Part shown: positions 49,883-57,981 of the stretch, piece after piece
How the letters are laid out: the number at the start of each line of letters is the position of its first letter
Position numbering within the stretch: position 1 is the stretch's first letter
Source: Nocardia cerradoensis NBRC 101014
GTDB taxonomy: Bacteria > Actinomycetota > Actinomycetes > Mycobacteriales > Mycobacteriaceae
NCBI RefSeq assembly: GCF_000308535.1
Contig: NZ_BAFW01000240.1
Location: forward strand, 53,553 to 117,552
DNA: 64,000 bases
Direction: 5' to 3'
Program-made: the position numbers and the translations under genes
The notes under the pieces: model-generated
What the model was told of the DNA's origin: nothing
Seen by the model: the letters and a program-made list of their open reading frames with translations, nothing else
Database searches by the model: none

Positions 49883-50446
49883 GTGGGAACACGCGAGGAT
49901 CTACTCTCAGCCGCCAAACACTGCCTGGCCGAACGCGGCTACGCCCGGACCACGGTGCGCGATATCGTCGCCGCCTCGGGCAGCAACCTCGCCGCGATCA
50001 ACTACCACTTCGGCACCCGCGACGCGCTGCTCACCCAGGCCATGATCGAATCGTCCGCCGAGGCCGTGCAGCAGATCCTCGACGCGCTCGCCGAGAGCAG
50101 CGAACCGCATCCGGCCGAGCGGCTGCTCACCTTCCTGAGGCGTCTCACCGCCACCTTCACCGACCAGCGGGCGCTGTGGGCGGCCAATATCGAAAGTCTC
50201 GCCCAGGCACTGCATTCCGGTGAGGTCAAGGCCGACATCGCGGCCAGACAGCGCGAGGGGAAGGCCGCACTGACTCGAATGTTGTTGCCCGCCAGGGATA
50301 TCGAGGACGACGACGGCGGTCCGATCGGCGTGCTGCTCTGGACGCTACTCGACGGCCTGCTCGTCCAGTGGTTGCTGGATCCGAAGTCCGCCCCCTCGGC
50401 CGAGCAGCTCGTCGCCGGTCTGCGCACCCTCGCCCCGATGCTGTAG
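49883..50446 (+). CDS. TetR-family regulator of the acyltransferase gene
   Basis: 187 residues from GTG 49883. The HTH is at residues ~5-48 (REDLLSAAKHCLAERGYART, TVRDIVAASGSNLAAINYHFGTRD). The C-terminal helical ligand domain includes RLLTFLRRLTATFTDQRALW. It is divergent from the acyltransferase, with an 11-bp-arm palindrome between, so it is the probable repressor of both. The upstream in-frame ATG at 49790 would put the operator inside the coding region and is rejected. Confidence 0.88.
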   Translation: MGTREDLLSAAKHCLAERGYARTTVRDIVAASGSNLAAINYHFGTRDALLTQAMIESSAEAVQQILDALAESSEPHPAERLLTFLRRLTATFTDQRALWAANIESLAQALHSGEVKADIAARQREGKAALTRMLLPARDIEDDDGGPIGVLLWTLLDGLLVQWLLDPKSAPSAEQLVAGLRTLAPML

Positions 50447-50531
50447 CCGCCGGGAACGTCGCGGGTATCGACCGATCGCGCCGGTCACCCGGGCCGGCCT
50501 CCGCTCATCGGCGTACCGGCACCGGCGAACC

Positions 50532-51503
50532 TCATCCGCCGAGGACCACGCGAAGCACGCTCCCGGTTCCCGTGGTGACCAGCAGCGCGCGATCGTCGGT
50601 GGGGATTCTCGAGACCGAGGTGGCCGGCACACCCAGGTCGGCGACCGTGCAGACCCCGCCGGTGGCCGGGTCGACGCGGACCACACGAGCGGTCGTGGTC
50701 GCGACGTACAGCATGCCGTCCGGCCCCACGGTGAGATCGTCGGGCAGGGCGGTCAGCGGGAGCGCCCCGACGGTGACCGACGCGACGGTCGTCTGCTCCT
50801 GCGGAGCGCCGATCGGGAGGCGGACGATGCGACCGTCGAGACTCCGGTAGAGCGTCGCATAGAGCACATCGCCTTGCGCCACAATGCCGTTCACGCCGGA
50901 GGCCACCGCGCGTGCGGTCCAGTCCGCGTCGACGGAGCCGCCGGGCCGTACCTTCACCACGCCGTGTGCGGTATCGGCGACATACAGATTGCCCGCCCCG
51001 TCGAAGGTTGCGCCGTTGGCCATACCGAGACCGGAGACGTAGACCTGCGGCACCGGATGGTCGGCAGCCGGATCGAACCGCACCACGCCGGAGTTGTGCG
51101 CGCCGGGCAGCAGTCCGGCCGACGAGTCGCCGAAGACGACGTACAGCGCACCGTCGGGACCGAGCCGGATCGCGCCGGGCGCGTCCACCGGCACCTCCGC
51201 GGTGACATGGCCCGCGGAATCGTAGCGCTGGACCACATTTCGGAAGACCCGCGAAATCCAGAGGTCGCCCTGAGCGTCGTAGCCGAGGTTCTCCGCGAAA
51301 TCCAGCAGCGGAGCCGAGGCGGGCACCATCTGCTCCACCGAGGTGGCCGCGCAACCAGGCGCCTCGGCGTGCACCGGGGCGAGCGCGGCCGGGAGCACGG
51401 CCGCGGCGCTCACCCACGCCGTCGCGAGAACACCCACCCCCACGACGGGCCGAGAGATCCGTGGCAGACCGCGGCGTGCACCCCACGGGAACGAACCACC
51501 CAT
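50532..51503 (-). CDS. Secreted SMP-30-like beta-propeller protein
   Basis: 323 residues. A signal peptide (VVGVGVLATAWVSAAAVLPA, cleavage near APVHA) is followed by repeated propeller blades of the type GYDAQGDLWISR, IRLGPDGALYVV, GATFDGAGNLYVADT, LTVGPDGMLYVATT. This resembles gluconolactonase/NHL-type propellers; lactonase residues are not certain. The ATG at 51503 has GGAGG 6 nt upstream, better than ATG 51530. It is divergent from the GMC oxidoreductase gene. Confidence 0.8.
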   Translation of the reverse strand: MGGSFPWGARRGLPRISRPVVGVGVLATAWVSAAAVLPAALAPVHAEAPGCAATSVEQMVPASAPLLDFAENLGYDAQGDLWISRVFRNVVQRYDSAGHVTAEVPVDAPGAIRLGPDGALYVVFGDSSAGLLPGAHNSGVVRFDPAADHPVPQVYVSGLGMANGATFDGAGNLYVADTAHGVVKVRPGGSVDADWTARAVASGVNGIVAQGDVLYATLYRSLDGRIVRLPIGAPQEQTTVASVTVGALPLTALPDDLTVGPDGMLYVATTTARVVRVDPATGGVCTVADLGVPATSVSRIPTDDRALLVTTGTGSVLRVVLGG

Positions 51504-51952
51504 CACGGCCCTCCTGCCGTTCGCCTGCATACCGGTGCGCCCGTCTTCGCGCCGGGCGTCGACGCCACCCGGAAGGATCGGCGGGTCCGGCCGAATCCTA
51601 CGTGCCGCGGTCCGGATACGCCCGGGCTCGCGCACACCGACCCACCCGCTCGCCGGCCCGCCGCCACACGGCGGTAGGGGCCGAGGTCGACCGCCGTCCG
51701 GCCCGAATGCGTCACATGACCTGTAAGCGCCTGTGTACCTTGATATTCCGAGGCGCTACGACGCAGCGTCCGCGCCGCGCCCGACCTCGCCGGCTCCCGC
51801 CTCGATTCGCCGCACCGAACTCCGCGCCCGACCGCCCCGCACAGCGTAAGGTCGACCCTGGAACCGGCTCCGGGACGGTCTCTACGGCTATCACCGCAGG
51901 TCGGCCCGGCCGGATCCGTGTCGTGTTCGGCAACCGTGCTGGAGGTCCTCGC
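51504..51952. other. Divergent intergenic region before the GMC oxidoreductase
   Basis: 449 nt without a supported gene. An inverted repeat AGCGCCT (51726-51732) and AGGCGCT (51751-51757) with an 18-bp AT-richer centre lies near the middle. TACCTT inside it could be a -10 box for the GMC gene. Nothing else stands out. Confidence 0.4.
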
Positions 51953-53584
51953 GTGCCCGACCGTGAATCGTTCGACTACATCATCATCGGAGCGGGGAGC
52001 GCGGGCTGCGTCCTCGCCCATCGCCTCACCGAGGATCCTCAGGTCTCGGTCCTGCTGCTCGAGGCCGGTCCCGAGGACCGCGCCGACGAGATCAAGATAC
52101 CGGCCGCGTGGGGGAAATTGATTCGCACCCAATGGGATTGGCGATACGAGACCACACCACAGAAACATCTCGGCGGGCAGCGCGCGTACTGGCCGCGGAT
52201 GAAGGCGCTGGGCGGCTGCTCGTCGATGAACGCGATGATCTTCATCCGCGGCAATCGCGCCGACTACGACGGCTGGCGGCGCGACTTCGGCGCGGTCGGC
52301 TGGAGCTATGAGGACGTCCTGCCCTATTTCGTGCGGTCGGAGACCAACACCGGCCTGCGTTCGCCCTATCACGGCACGGACGGCCCGCTGCACGTCGAGA
52401 ACCGCCGCTTCACCCACGAACTGACCGATGCCTGGATCGCCGCCGCCGCGGCCGTGGGCCTGCCCCGCACCGACGATTTCAACGGTGCGACGCAGGAGGG
52501 TGTGGGCCGCTACCAGGTCACCCATCGCAACGGGCGCCGCTGGTCCACCGCCGACGGCTACCTGCGACCGGCGCTGGACCGGCCGAATCTGACGGTGCGG
52601 ACCGAGGCGCACGCCACCGCGCTGGTACTCGACGGCGCCCGCGCGGTCGGCGTCACCTATCGCCGCCACGGCAGCGAGCACACCGTGCGCGCCGAGGCCG
52701 AGGTGCTGCTGTCCGGCGGTGCCATCAATTCGCCGCAGTTGCTGATGCTCTCCGGTATCGGGCCCGCGGCCCACCTGCGCGAACTGGGCATCGAGGTGGT
52801 GGTGGACCTGCCCGGCGTCGGCGAGAATCTGCACGACCACCCGGTCACTCCGATTCTGTGGCGCACCCGCGGCGTCTCCGATCTCGCCGATTTCGAGACC
52901 CCGTTCCGGCTCGCGCAGTGGCAGGCGCTCGGTCGTGGGCCGCTGACCTCCAATGTCGGCGAGGGCGGTGGATTCGTGCGCACCCGCGAGGGCCTCGAGG
53001 GCCCCGACATCCAGTACCACGTCGCGCCGACGGCGTTCTACGACAACGGTTTTCACGAGAACATCGCGCCGATGTTCACCGCCGGCCCGACGCTGGTCGA
53101 CGTGCACAGCCGCGGCCGGTTGCGGTTGCGGTCGGCCGATCCGCTGTGGAAGCCGGAGATCGATCCGGCCTACTTCTCCGACCCGCGCGACGCGGATGCC
53201 CTGCTCGCCGGCTGCCGCCAACTGCTCGAGATCGCGCGGCAGCAACCGCTGGCCGCCCACCTCGACCGCTCCTACCTGCCCGAAGACGCCGACCGGATCG
53301 ACGAGGACGGCTGGCGGGCCCATATCGCCCGCTGGACGCAAACGCTGTTCCATCCGGTCGGCACGTGCGCCATGGGCACCGGCGAGACCGCGGTGGTCGA
53401 CCCCGAACTGCGCGTCCACGGCGTGAGCGGACTGCGCGTGATCGACGCCTCGGTCATGCCCCGCATCGTCCGCGGCAACACCAACGCACCGACCGTCATG
53501 ATCGGTGAGAAGGCGGCCGACCTGATCCGCGGCCGCACCCCGTCGTCCAGCACCGGCACCGCTACGAAGGAGGCCACCCGATGA
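51953..53584 (+). CDS. GMC-family oxidoreductase (choline dehydrogenase-like)
   Basis: 543 residues. FDYIIIGAGSAGCVLAHRL (FAD), GGCSSMNAMIFIRGN, LLSGGAINSPQLLMLSGIG and the C-terminal FHPVGTCAMGTGE with catalytic His, then GNTNAPTVMIGEKAA are all GMC motifs, close to BetA-type choline dehydrogenases. It oxidises an alcohol to an aldehyde, and the next gene, an aldehyde dehydrogenase, would take the product to the acid. GTG 51953 has GGAGG 7-8 nt upstream. The genes overlap by ATGA. Confidence 0.93.
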   Translation: MPDRESFDYIIIGAGSAGCVLAHRLTEDPQVSVLLLEAGPEDRADEIKIPAAWGKLIRTQWDWRYETTPQKHLGGQRAYWPRMKALGGCSSMNAMIFIRGNRADYDGWRRDFGAVGWSYEDVLPYFVRSETNTGLRSPYHGTDGPLHVENRRFTHELTDAWIAAAAAVGLPRTDDFNGATQEGVGRYQVTHRNGRRWSTADGYLRPALDRPNLTVRTEAHATALVLDGARAVGVTYRRHGSEHTVRAEAEVLLSGGAINSPQLLMLSGIGPAAHLRELGIEVVVDLPGVGENLHDHPVTPILWRTRGVSDLADFETPFRLAQWQALGRGPLTSNVGEGGGFVRTREGLEGPDIQYHVAPTAFYDNGFHENIAPMFTAGPTLVDVHSRGRLRLRSADPLWKPEIDPAYFSDPRDADALLAGCRQLLEIARQQPLAAHLDRSYLPEDADRIDEDGWRAHIARWTQTLFHPVGTCAMGTGETAVVDPELRVHGVSGLRVIDASVMPRIVRGNTNAPTVMIGEKAADLIRGRTPSSSTGTATKEATR

Positions 53585-55080
53585 CGACCCTGAACGAGAT
53601 CGGTGAGATCGGCACGCACGCCACCTTCGATGTGCACGATCCCGGTACCGGCGAGGTGGTGGGCACCTACCCGATCCACACCGAGGCCGATGTGGAGGCG
53701 GCGGTGGCCCGAGCCCGCGCGGCATTCGACTGGTGGTCCGGCCTCGACTACGCCGAACGGGCGCGGCGCCTGGCCGGTTTCGCCGGACTGCTGGCCCGCC
53801 GGATGCGTCAGCTGGCCGCGGTGATGCACGACGAGACCGGTAAACCGTATTCCGATGCCGCACTCGAGGTGGCGCTGAGTCTCGACCATCTGAAGTGGGC
53901 GGGCCGCAACGCCCCGAAGGTGCTGGGCCGCAAGAGCGCTCGGGTGGGGCTGCTCACGATCAACCAGGCCGCATCGGTGGAATACAAGCCGCTCGGCGTC
54001 ATCGGCGTGATCGGCCCCTGGAACTATCCGGTGTTCACGCCGCTGGGTTCGATCGTGTACGCGCTGGCGGCGGGTAACGCCGTGGTGTTCAAACCCAGCG
54101 AATACTCCCCCGGCGTCGGTCGCTGGCTGGTCGACATGTTCACCGAGGTCGTCCCGGAACAGCCGGTGCTGCAACTGATCACGGGCGAAGGGCCGACCGG
54201 TGCCGCGCTGTGCCGATCGGGTGCGGACAAGATCGCCTTCACCGGCTCCACGGCGACGGCCAAGAAGGTGATGGCCGTCTGCGCCGAGAGCCTCACGCCG
54301 CTGGTCGCCGAATGCGGTGGCAAGGACGTGCTGCTCGTCGATGCCGACGCCGATCTGGACGCCGCGGCCGACGCCGCGCTGTGGGCCGGGATGGCCAACG
54401 CCGGCCAGTCCTGTATCGGCACCGAACGGGTCTACGTCCACGAGCGCGTCTACGACACCTTCGTCGACACCTTGGTGACGAAGGCGAAACAACAACGCGC
54501 GGGCAATGATTCGGGTGCCAAGATCGGCCCGATCACGATGCCGAAACAGCTCGAGGTGATCCGCCGCCACATCGAGGACGCCGTCGCGCGGGGCGGACGG
54601 GCGCTGACCGGCGGCGCCGACTCGATCGTCGGGCAGGTGGTGCAGCCGACCGTGCTGGTCGACGTGCCCGAGGACGCCCCGGCCGTCACCGAGGAAACCT
54701 TCGGACCCACCCTGACCGTGGCGAAGGTGCCCGACATGGATACCGCGATAGCCCGTGCCAACGACAGCCGCTACGGGCTGTCCGCGGCCGTGTTCTCGAA
54801 GGCGCGCGGGCGCGAACTGGCCGACCGGCTGCGCACCGGAATGGTCAGCGTCAACGCGGTTTTCACCTTCCCGCAGATTCCGTCGCTGCCCTTCGGCGGT
54901 GTCGGCGACTCGGGCTTCGGCCGCATCCACGGCCCCGACGGCTTGCGTGAGTTCACCTACGCCCACGCGGTCGCGCGACAGCGCTTCCCCTCGCTGCTCG
55001 CTCTGACGACCTTCGATCGCACCCAGAAGGCCGACGACACCATGGCGACGCTGATGGCACTGCTGTTCGGCCGGCACTGA
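53581..55080 (+). CDS. NAD(P)-dependent aldehyde dehydrogenase
   Basis: 499 residues. GPWNYPVFTPLG (catalytic Asn), FTGSTATAKKVM (cofactor), VAECGGKDVL (Glu) and NAGQSCIGTERVYV (catalytic Cys) are in order. It resembles succinate-semialdehyde or aliphatic ALDHs; the shared operon with a GMC alcohol oxidase points to stepwise alcohol to acid oxidation, possibly choline to betaine, though the substrate is unproven. The ATG overlaps the previous stop (ATGA). A strong hairpin lies 11 nt after its stop. Confidence 0.93.
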   Translation: MTTLNEIGEIGTHATFDVHDPGTGEVVGTYPIHTEADVEAAVARARAAFDWWSGLDYAERARRLAGFAGLLARRMRQLAAVMHDETGKPYSDAALEVALSLDHLKWAGRNAPKVLGRKSARVGLLTINQAASVEYKPLGVIGVIGPWNYPVFTPLGSIVYALAAGNAVVFKPSEYSPGVGRWLVDMFTEVVPEQPVLQLITGEGPTGAALCRSGADKIAFTGSTATAKKVMAVCAESLTPLVAECGGKDVLLVDADADLDAAADAALWAGMANAGQSCIGTERVYVHERVYDTFVDTLVTKAKQQRAGNDSGAKIGPITMPKQLEVIRRHIEDAVARGGRALTGGADSIVGQVVQPTVLVDVPEDAPAVTEETFGPTLTVAKVPDMDTAIARANDSRYGLSAAVFSKARGRELADRLRTGMVSVNAVFTFPQIPSLPFGGVGDSGFGRIHGPDGLREFTYAHAVARQRFPSLLALTTFDRTQKADDTMATLMALLFGRH

Positions 55081-55091
55081 TCGCACAGCAC

Positions 55092-55128
55092 GAAGGCCAC
55101 GTCCGGCGGGGAGCCGGGCGTGGCCTTC
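55092..55128. terminator. Strong hairpin between ALDH and MT0933-like gene
   Basis: GAAGGCCACG (55092-55101) pairs with CGTGGCCTTC (55119-55128), with an inner CCGGC/GCCGG stem. It separates the convergent ALDH and small antitoxin-like genes. T-run weak. Confidence 0.7.
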
Positions 55129-55150
55129 GCCCGTGTACGACCTGTGTGGA

Positions 55151-55348
55151 CTACTTCCCGGTCTGCTCGTGCAGCGCCTTCTTCGCGGCCTGCTGTGCGG
55201 CGTCGACCTGCTTTTCGAACTTGCCGCTGGTCTGCTTGTCGACCAGATCGCCGACCTTGTCGATCACCGGGTCGAGTTTGTCGGCATTCTTGGCCGCCAG
55301 GTCGGCTGCCTTACCGGCGGCATCCTTGAGCTGGTCGAACATACCCAT
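55151..55348 (-). CDS. MT0933/Rv0909-type antitoxin-like small protein, orphan
   Basis: 65 residues. MGMFDQLKDAAGKAADL and AADLAAKNADKLDPVIDKVG with KQTSGKFEKQVDAAQQAAKK follow the charged helical pattern of the MT0933 antitoxin family (PF14013). The partner toxin (an SRPBCC protein like Rv0910) is not beside it. AGGAG lies 8 nt before the ATG. It is 43 nt after the metE-like stop on the same strand. Confidence 0.7.
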   Translation of the reverse strand: MGMFDQLKDAAGKAADLAAKNADKLDPVIDKVGDLVDKQTSGKFEKQVDAAQQAAKKALHEQTGK

Positions 55349-55391
55349 GAGCGGTTCTCCTGATCTCGAAACAGTATTCGTAGGCTAACGC

Positions 55392-57695
55392 CTAGTCAGC
55401 CGCTTCGGCGCGGCGCCGCACCCGGCGAGCCGCGGCGACCATATTGCGCAGCGACGGGTCCAGCTGCCAATAGTGGCGGGTCTTCAAACCGCCGTCCGGA
55501 TTCGCCCACAGCCGCTGCGGTGTCACTGCTTCGGCTGCGGCGGTGAGCAATTCGTCGATCTCGTCGATGTCCGGAATGCGCGCCGAACGGCTCTCGTACA
55601 CACCGGGACCCACGCCGTGGCTCAGGCCGTGCCCCTCCTCGACATCCTCGGTCAGCGCCTTGAGCACCCATTCCAGCGAGCGGGTCGCGACGATGGCGGT
55701 GACATCGGCATCGAGTTCCTCGATGGCACGCACGATTTCGGAGCGAGCCGAGTAGGCGATGTGGGTGTGGATCTGAGTGTCGGGCCGCACCCCGGAGGTC
55801 GCCAGCCGGAACGCGTTGACCGCCCAGCGCAGATATTCGGTGCGCCCGTCCGGACGCAACGGCAGCAGTTCCCGCACCGCCGGTTCGTCGACCTGGATGA
55901 TCGCCACCCCGGCCTTCTCGAGATCGGCCAGTTCGTCGCGGATCGCGAGCGCCACCTGATCGGCGGTCTCGTACAGCGGCTGGTCCTGGCGCACGAACGA
56001 GCGGGCCACCATCGTCACCGGACCGGTCACGATGCCCTTCACCGGTTTGTCGGTGAGCGACTGCGCGTAGGTGATCCACTCCACCGACATCGGCTTCGGC
56101 CGCGACACGTCGCCGTAGATGATCGGCGGCCGCACACACCGCGAACCGTAGACCTGCACCCAGCCGAAGTGGGTGGTGGCGAAACCGTCGAGCAGTTCGG
56201 CGAAGTACTGGATCATGTCGTTGCGTTCGTGCTCACCGTGCACGAGCACGTCGAGGCCGATGTCCTCCTGCAGGCGGATGGTCGACTCGATCTCGGCCTC
56301 GATCCGCTTGCGGTACTCCTCGTAGGACAGCCGGCCTTCGCCCAGGTCGTAGCGGGCCTGGCGCACCGCGTCGGTCTGCGGGAAGGAACCGAGCGTGGTC
56401 GCCGGAACCAGCGGCAGATTCAGCCGCTCCCGCTGCGCCTTCGCCCGCACCTCGTACGGTTCGCGCTCGCGCATCTGCGGGGTCACCGCGTAAACCCGTT
56501 GCCGCACAGCGTGTTTCTGCTTGAAGTGCACCGAGGTCGGCCGCTTGGCCCACTTCTCGGACGGTCCTTCGGTCAGTGCCTTCGCCAGCGAAACGACTTC
56601 GAGCACTTTCTGTTTCGCGAAAGCGAGGCGGTCGGCGACGTTGCCCTCGATATCGTATTCGACCAGCAGGTCGTAGGGCACGTGCAGCAACGTGGTCCCG
56701 GTGGACACGACGAGATCCGGGCACACCTTCGACAGCGCGTTGAGGTATTCGAGGGTGACCAGCCGGTCGGCCCGCCAGACGTTGGTGCCACTGATCACGC
56801 CGGCGTAGAGCCGCTTGCGCCGGATTCCGGGAATCTCGGCGAGTTCCTCGGGCCGGATGCGGTGGCTGGCGAGGTCGAGCCCGATCGCCTCCACCGCGGT
56901 ACCGGCCAGAATCCGCACGGCCTCACCGAAATCGCCGTACTGGCCGGTGACGAGGATGCGCGGACGCAGCGCGGACGTCGACAGTCGCTGGTAGGCGCGC
57001 TCGAACGCGGCCAGTTCCTCCGGCGTGCGCTCACTGGTGAAACACGGCTCGTCGAACTGCACACAGGTGGAACCGCGCTTGGCCAGGATCTCGAGCAGCT
57101 GTTCGTAGACCGGCAGCAGCTTGTCCAGCAGAGTCAGCTGGTCGAATTCGGTCTCGCCCGGCACCTGCCCGGCCTTCGACAGCAGCAGCAGCGACAACGG
57201 TCCCAGCACCACCGGCCGCAGTTCGATACCGCGGTCCATCGCCCGATCCCACTCCTCCAGCAAGGCTTCGGGATGCAGCGAGAATTCGGTATCGGCGTCG
57301 AGTTCGGGCTGACGGTAGTGGTAGTTGGTGCCGAACAGGCGGACCAGCTCCAGCGGCGGCAGATCCGGCCGCCCGCGGGCCATCAGGAAGTAGAAGTCGA
57401 GCGGGTGCAGCTCCTCGCGATACGGCTCGAACCGCTTCGGGACCGCGCCGAACAGCAGCGCGTTGTCGAGGATGTGGTCGTAGAAGGAGAAGGTGTTACC
57501 GGGTACCTGCGTCAGTCCGGTCGCGGCCAGCTCGGAGAACTGGGTGTCCTGGATGTCGCGCCCCACCGCGAGCAATTCCTCGCGGGACAGGGTGCCGTGC
57601 CAGTAGGACTCCAGTGCGCGCTTGAGCTCCCGGTGCGGACCGATCCGCGGGTAACCCAGGATGCTCGATCCGAAACCGTCGGTGACGTTGACCAT
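55392..57695 (-). CDS. MetE-like protein lacking three zinc ligands
   Basis: 767 residues, normal MetE length. The N-terminal barrel (ILGYPRIGPHRELKRALESY, FSFYDHILDNALLFG) and the C-terminal barrel (LGSFPQTDAVRQAR, VHGEHERNDMIQYF, YGSRCVRPPIIYGDVSRP, IIQVDEPAVRELLPLR) are complete and in order. Yet the zinc site, which in E. coli MetE is His641, Cys643, Glu665 and Cys726, is broken. His645 remains (IHTHIAYS), but Cys becomes Ala647, Glu becomes Val669 (TAIVATRS) and the last Cys becomes Gly735 (NPDGGLKTR). I checked all three codons on the reverse strand. Either it is a catalytically altered paralogue or the metal site has moved. ATG 57695 has GGGAG 9 nt upstream. No cobalamin riboswitch found. 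Confidence 0.9.
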   Translation of the reverse strand: MVNVTDGFGSSILGYPRIGPHRELKRALESYWHGTLSREELLAVGRDIQDTQFSELAATGLTQVPGNTFSFYDHILDNALLFGAVPKRFEPYREELHPLDFYFLMARGRPDLPPLELVRLFGTNYHYRQPELDADTEFSLHPEALLEEWDRAMDRGIELRPVVLGPLSLLLLSKAGQVPGETEFDQLTLLDKLLPVYEQLLEILAKRGSTCVQFDEPCFTSERTPEELAAFERAYQRLSTSALRPRILVTGQYGDFGEAVRILAGTAVEAIGLDLASHRIRPEELAEIPGIRRKRLYAGVISGTNVWRADRLVTLEYLNALSKVCPDLVVSTGTTLLHVPYDLLVEYDIEGNVADRLAFAKQKVLEVVSLAKALTEGPSEKWAKRPTSVHFKQKHAVRQRVYAVTPQMREREPYEVRAKAQRERLNLPLVPATTLGSFPQTDAVRQARYDLGEGRLSYEEYRKRIEAEIESTIRLQEDIGLDVLVHGEHERNDMIQYFAELLDGFATTHFGWVQVYGSRCVRPPIIYGDVSRPKPMSVEWITYAQSLTDKPVKGIVTGPVTMVARSFVRQDQPLYETADQVALAIRDELADLEKAGVAIIQVDEPAVRELLPLRPDGRTEYLRWAVNAFRLATSGVRPDTQIHTHIAYSARSEIVRAIEELDADVTAIVATRSLEWVLKALTEDVEEGHGLSHGVGPGVYESRSARIPDIDEIDELLTAAAEAVTPQRLWANPDGGLKTRHYWQLDPSLRNMVAAARRVRRRAEAAD

Positions 57696-57779
57696 GAGCG
57701 GGACTCCCTTTCGAGCTGCGGTCGAGGACCTCACTGCAGCTTATGCCTGTGTTTTTTGGCCTCCGCTTCGCTCCGGCGT

Positions 57780-57871
57780 GTTCGCGGCCCCTAGGGCTCG
57801 TCGTTCGGGCACCGCTGCTTGCTCCTTCGTCGCTTGCGCAGCGGTACCCGAACGACGAGCCGGCCGCGAAC
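57780..57871. repeat. 92-nt long inverted repeat upstream of the metE-like gene
   Basis: Inner arms of 24 nt (57795-57818 and 57838-57861) differ at one position and enclose a 19-nt loop. Outer arms GTTCGCGGCC (57780-57789) and GGCCGCGAAC (57862-57871) are perfect, with a 5-nt bulge (cctag) on one side only. It lies between fadB2 and the metE-like gene and could be a terminator for fadB2, a dispersed palindromic repeat, or a regulatory RNA. Confidence 0.85.
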
Positions 57872-57981
57872 GGCCGCTCGTAAGACTCGCTCCGTGTCGG
57901 TCGGGTGGTCGGTAAGTTCGACCTTCCGTCAACCGTTTGCGAGTTCCGCGGGGCGAAGCTCTGTGTGGTGAGCCCGGCCGG

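Noticed and set aside
51503..53863. 786-codon minus-strand open frame
   Set aside because: Antisense to the GMC oxidoreductase, which has full motifs in the other strand.
55473..57794. 773-codon plus-strand open frame
   Set aside because: Antisense to the metE-like gene; composition typical of shadow frames.
57696..57981. Cobalamin riboswitch upstream of the metE-like gene
   Set aside because: Looked for a B12-box on the reverse strand; found none. The only structure is the long hairpin.
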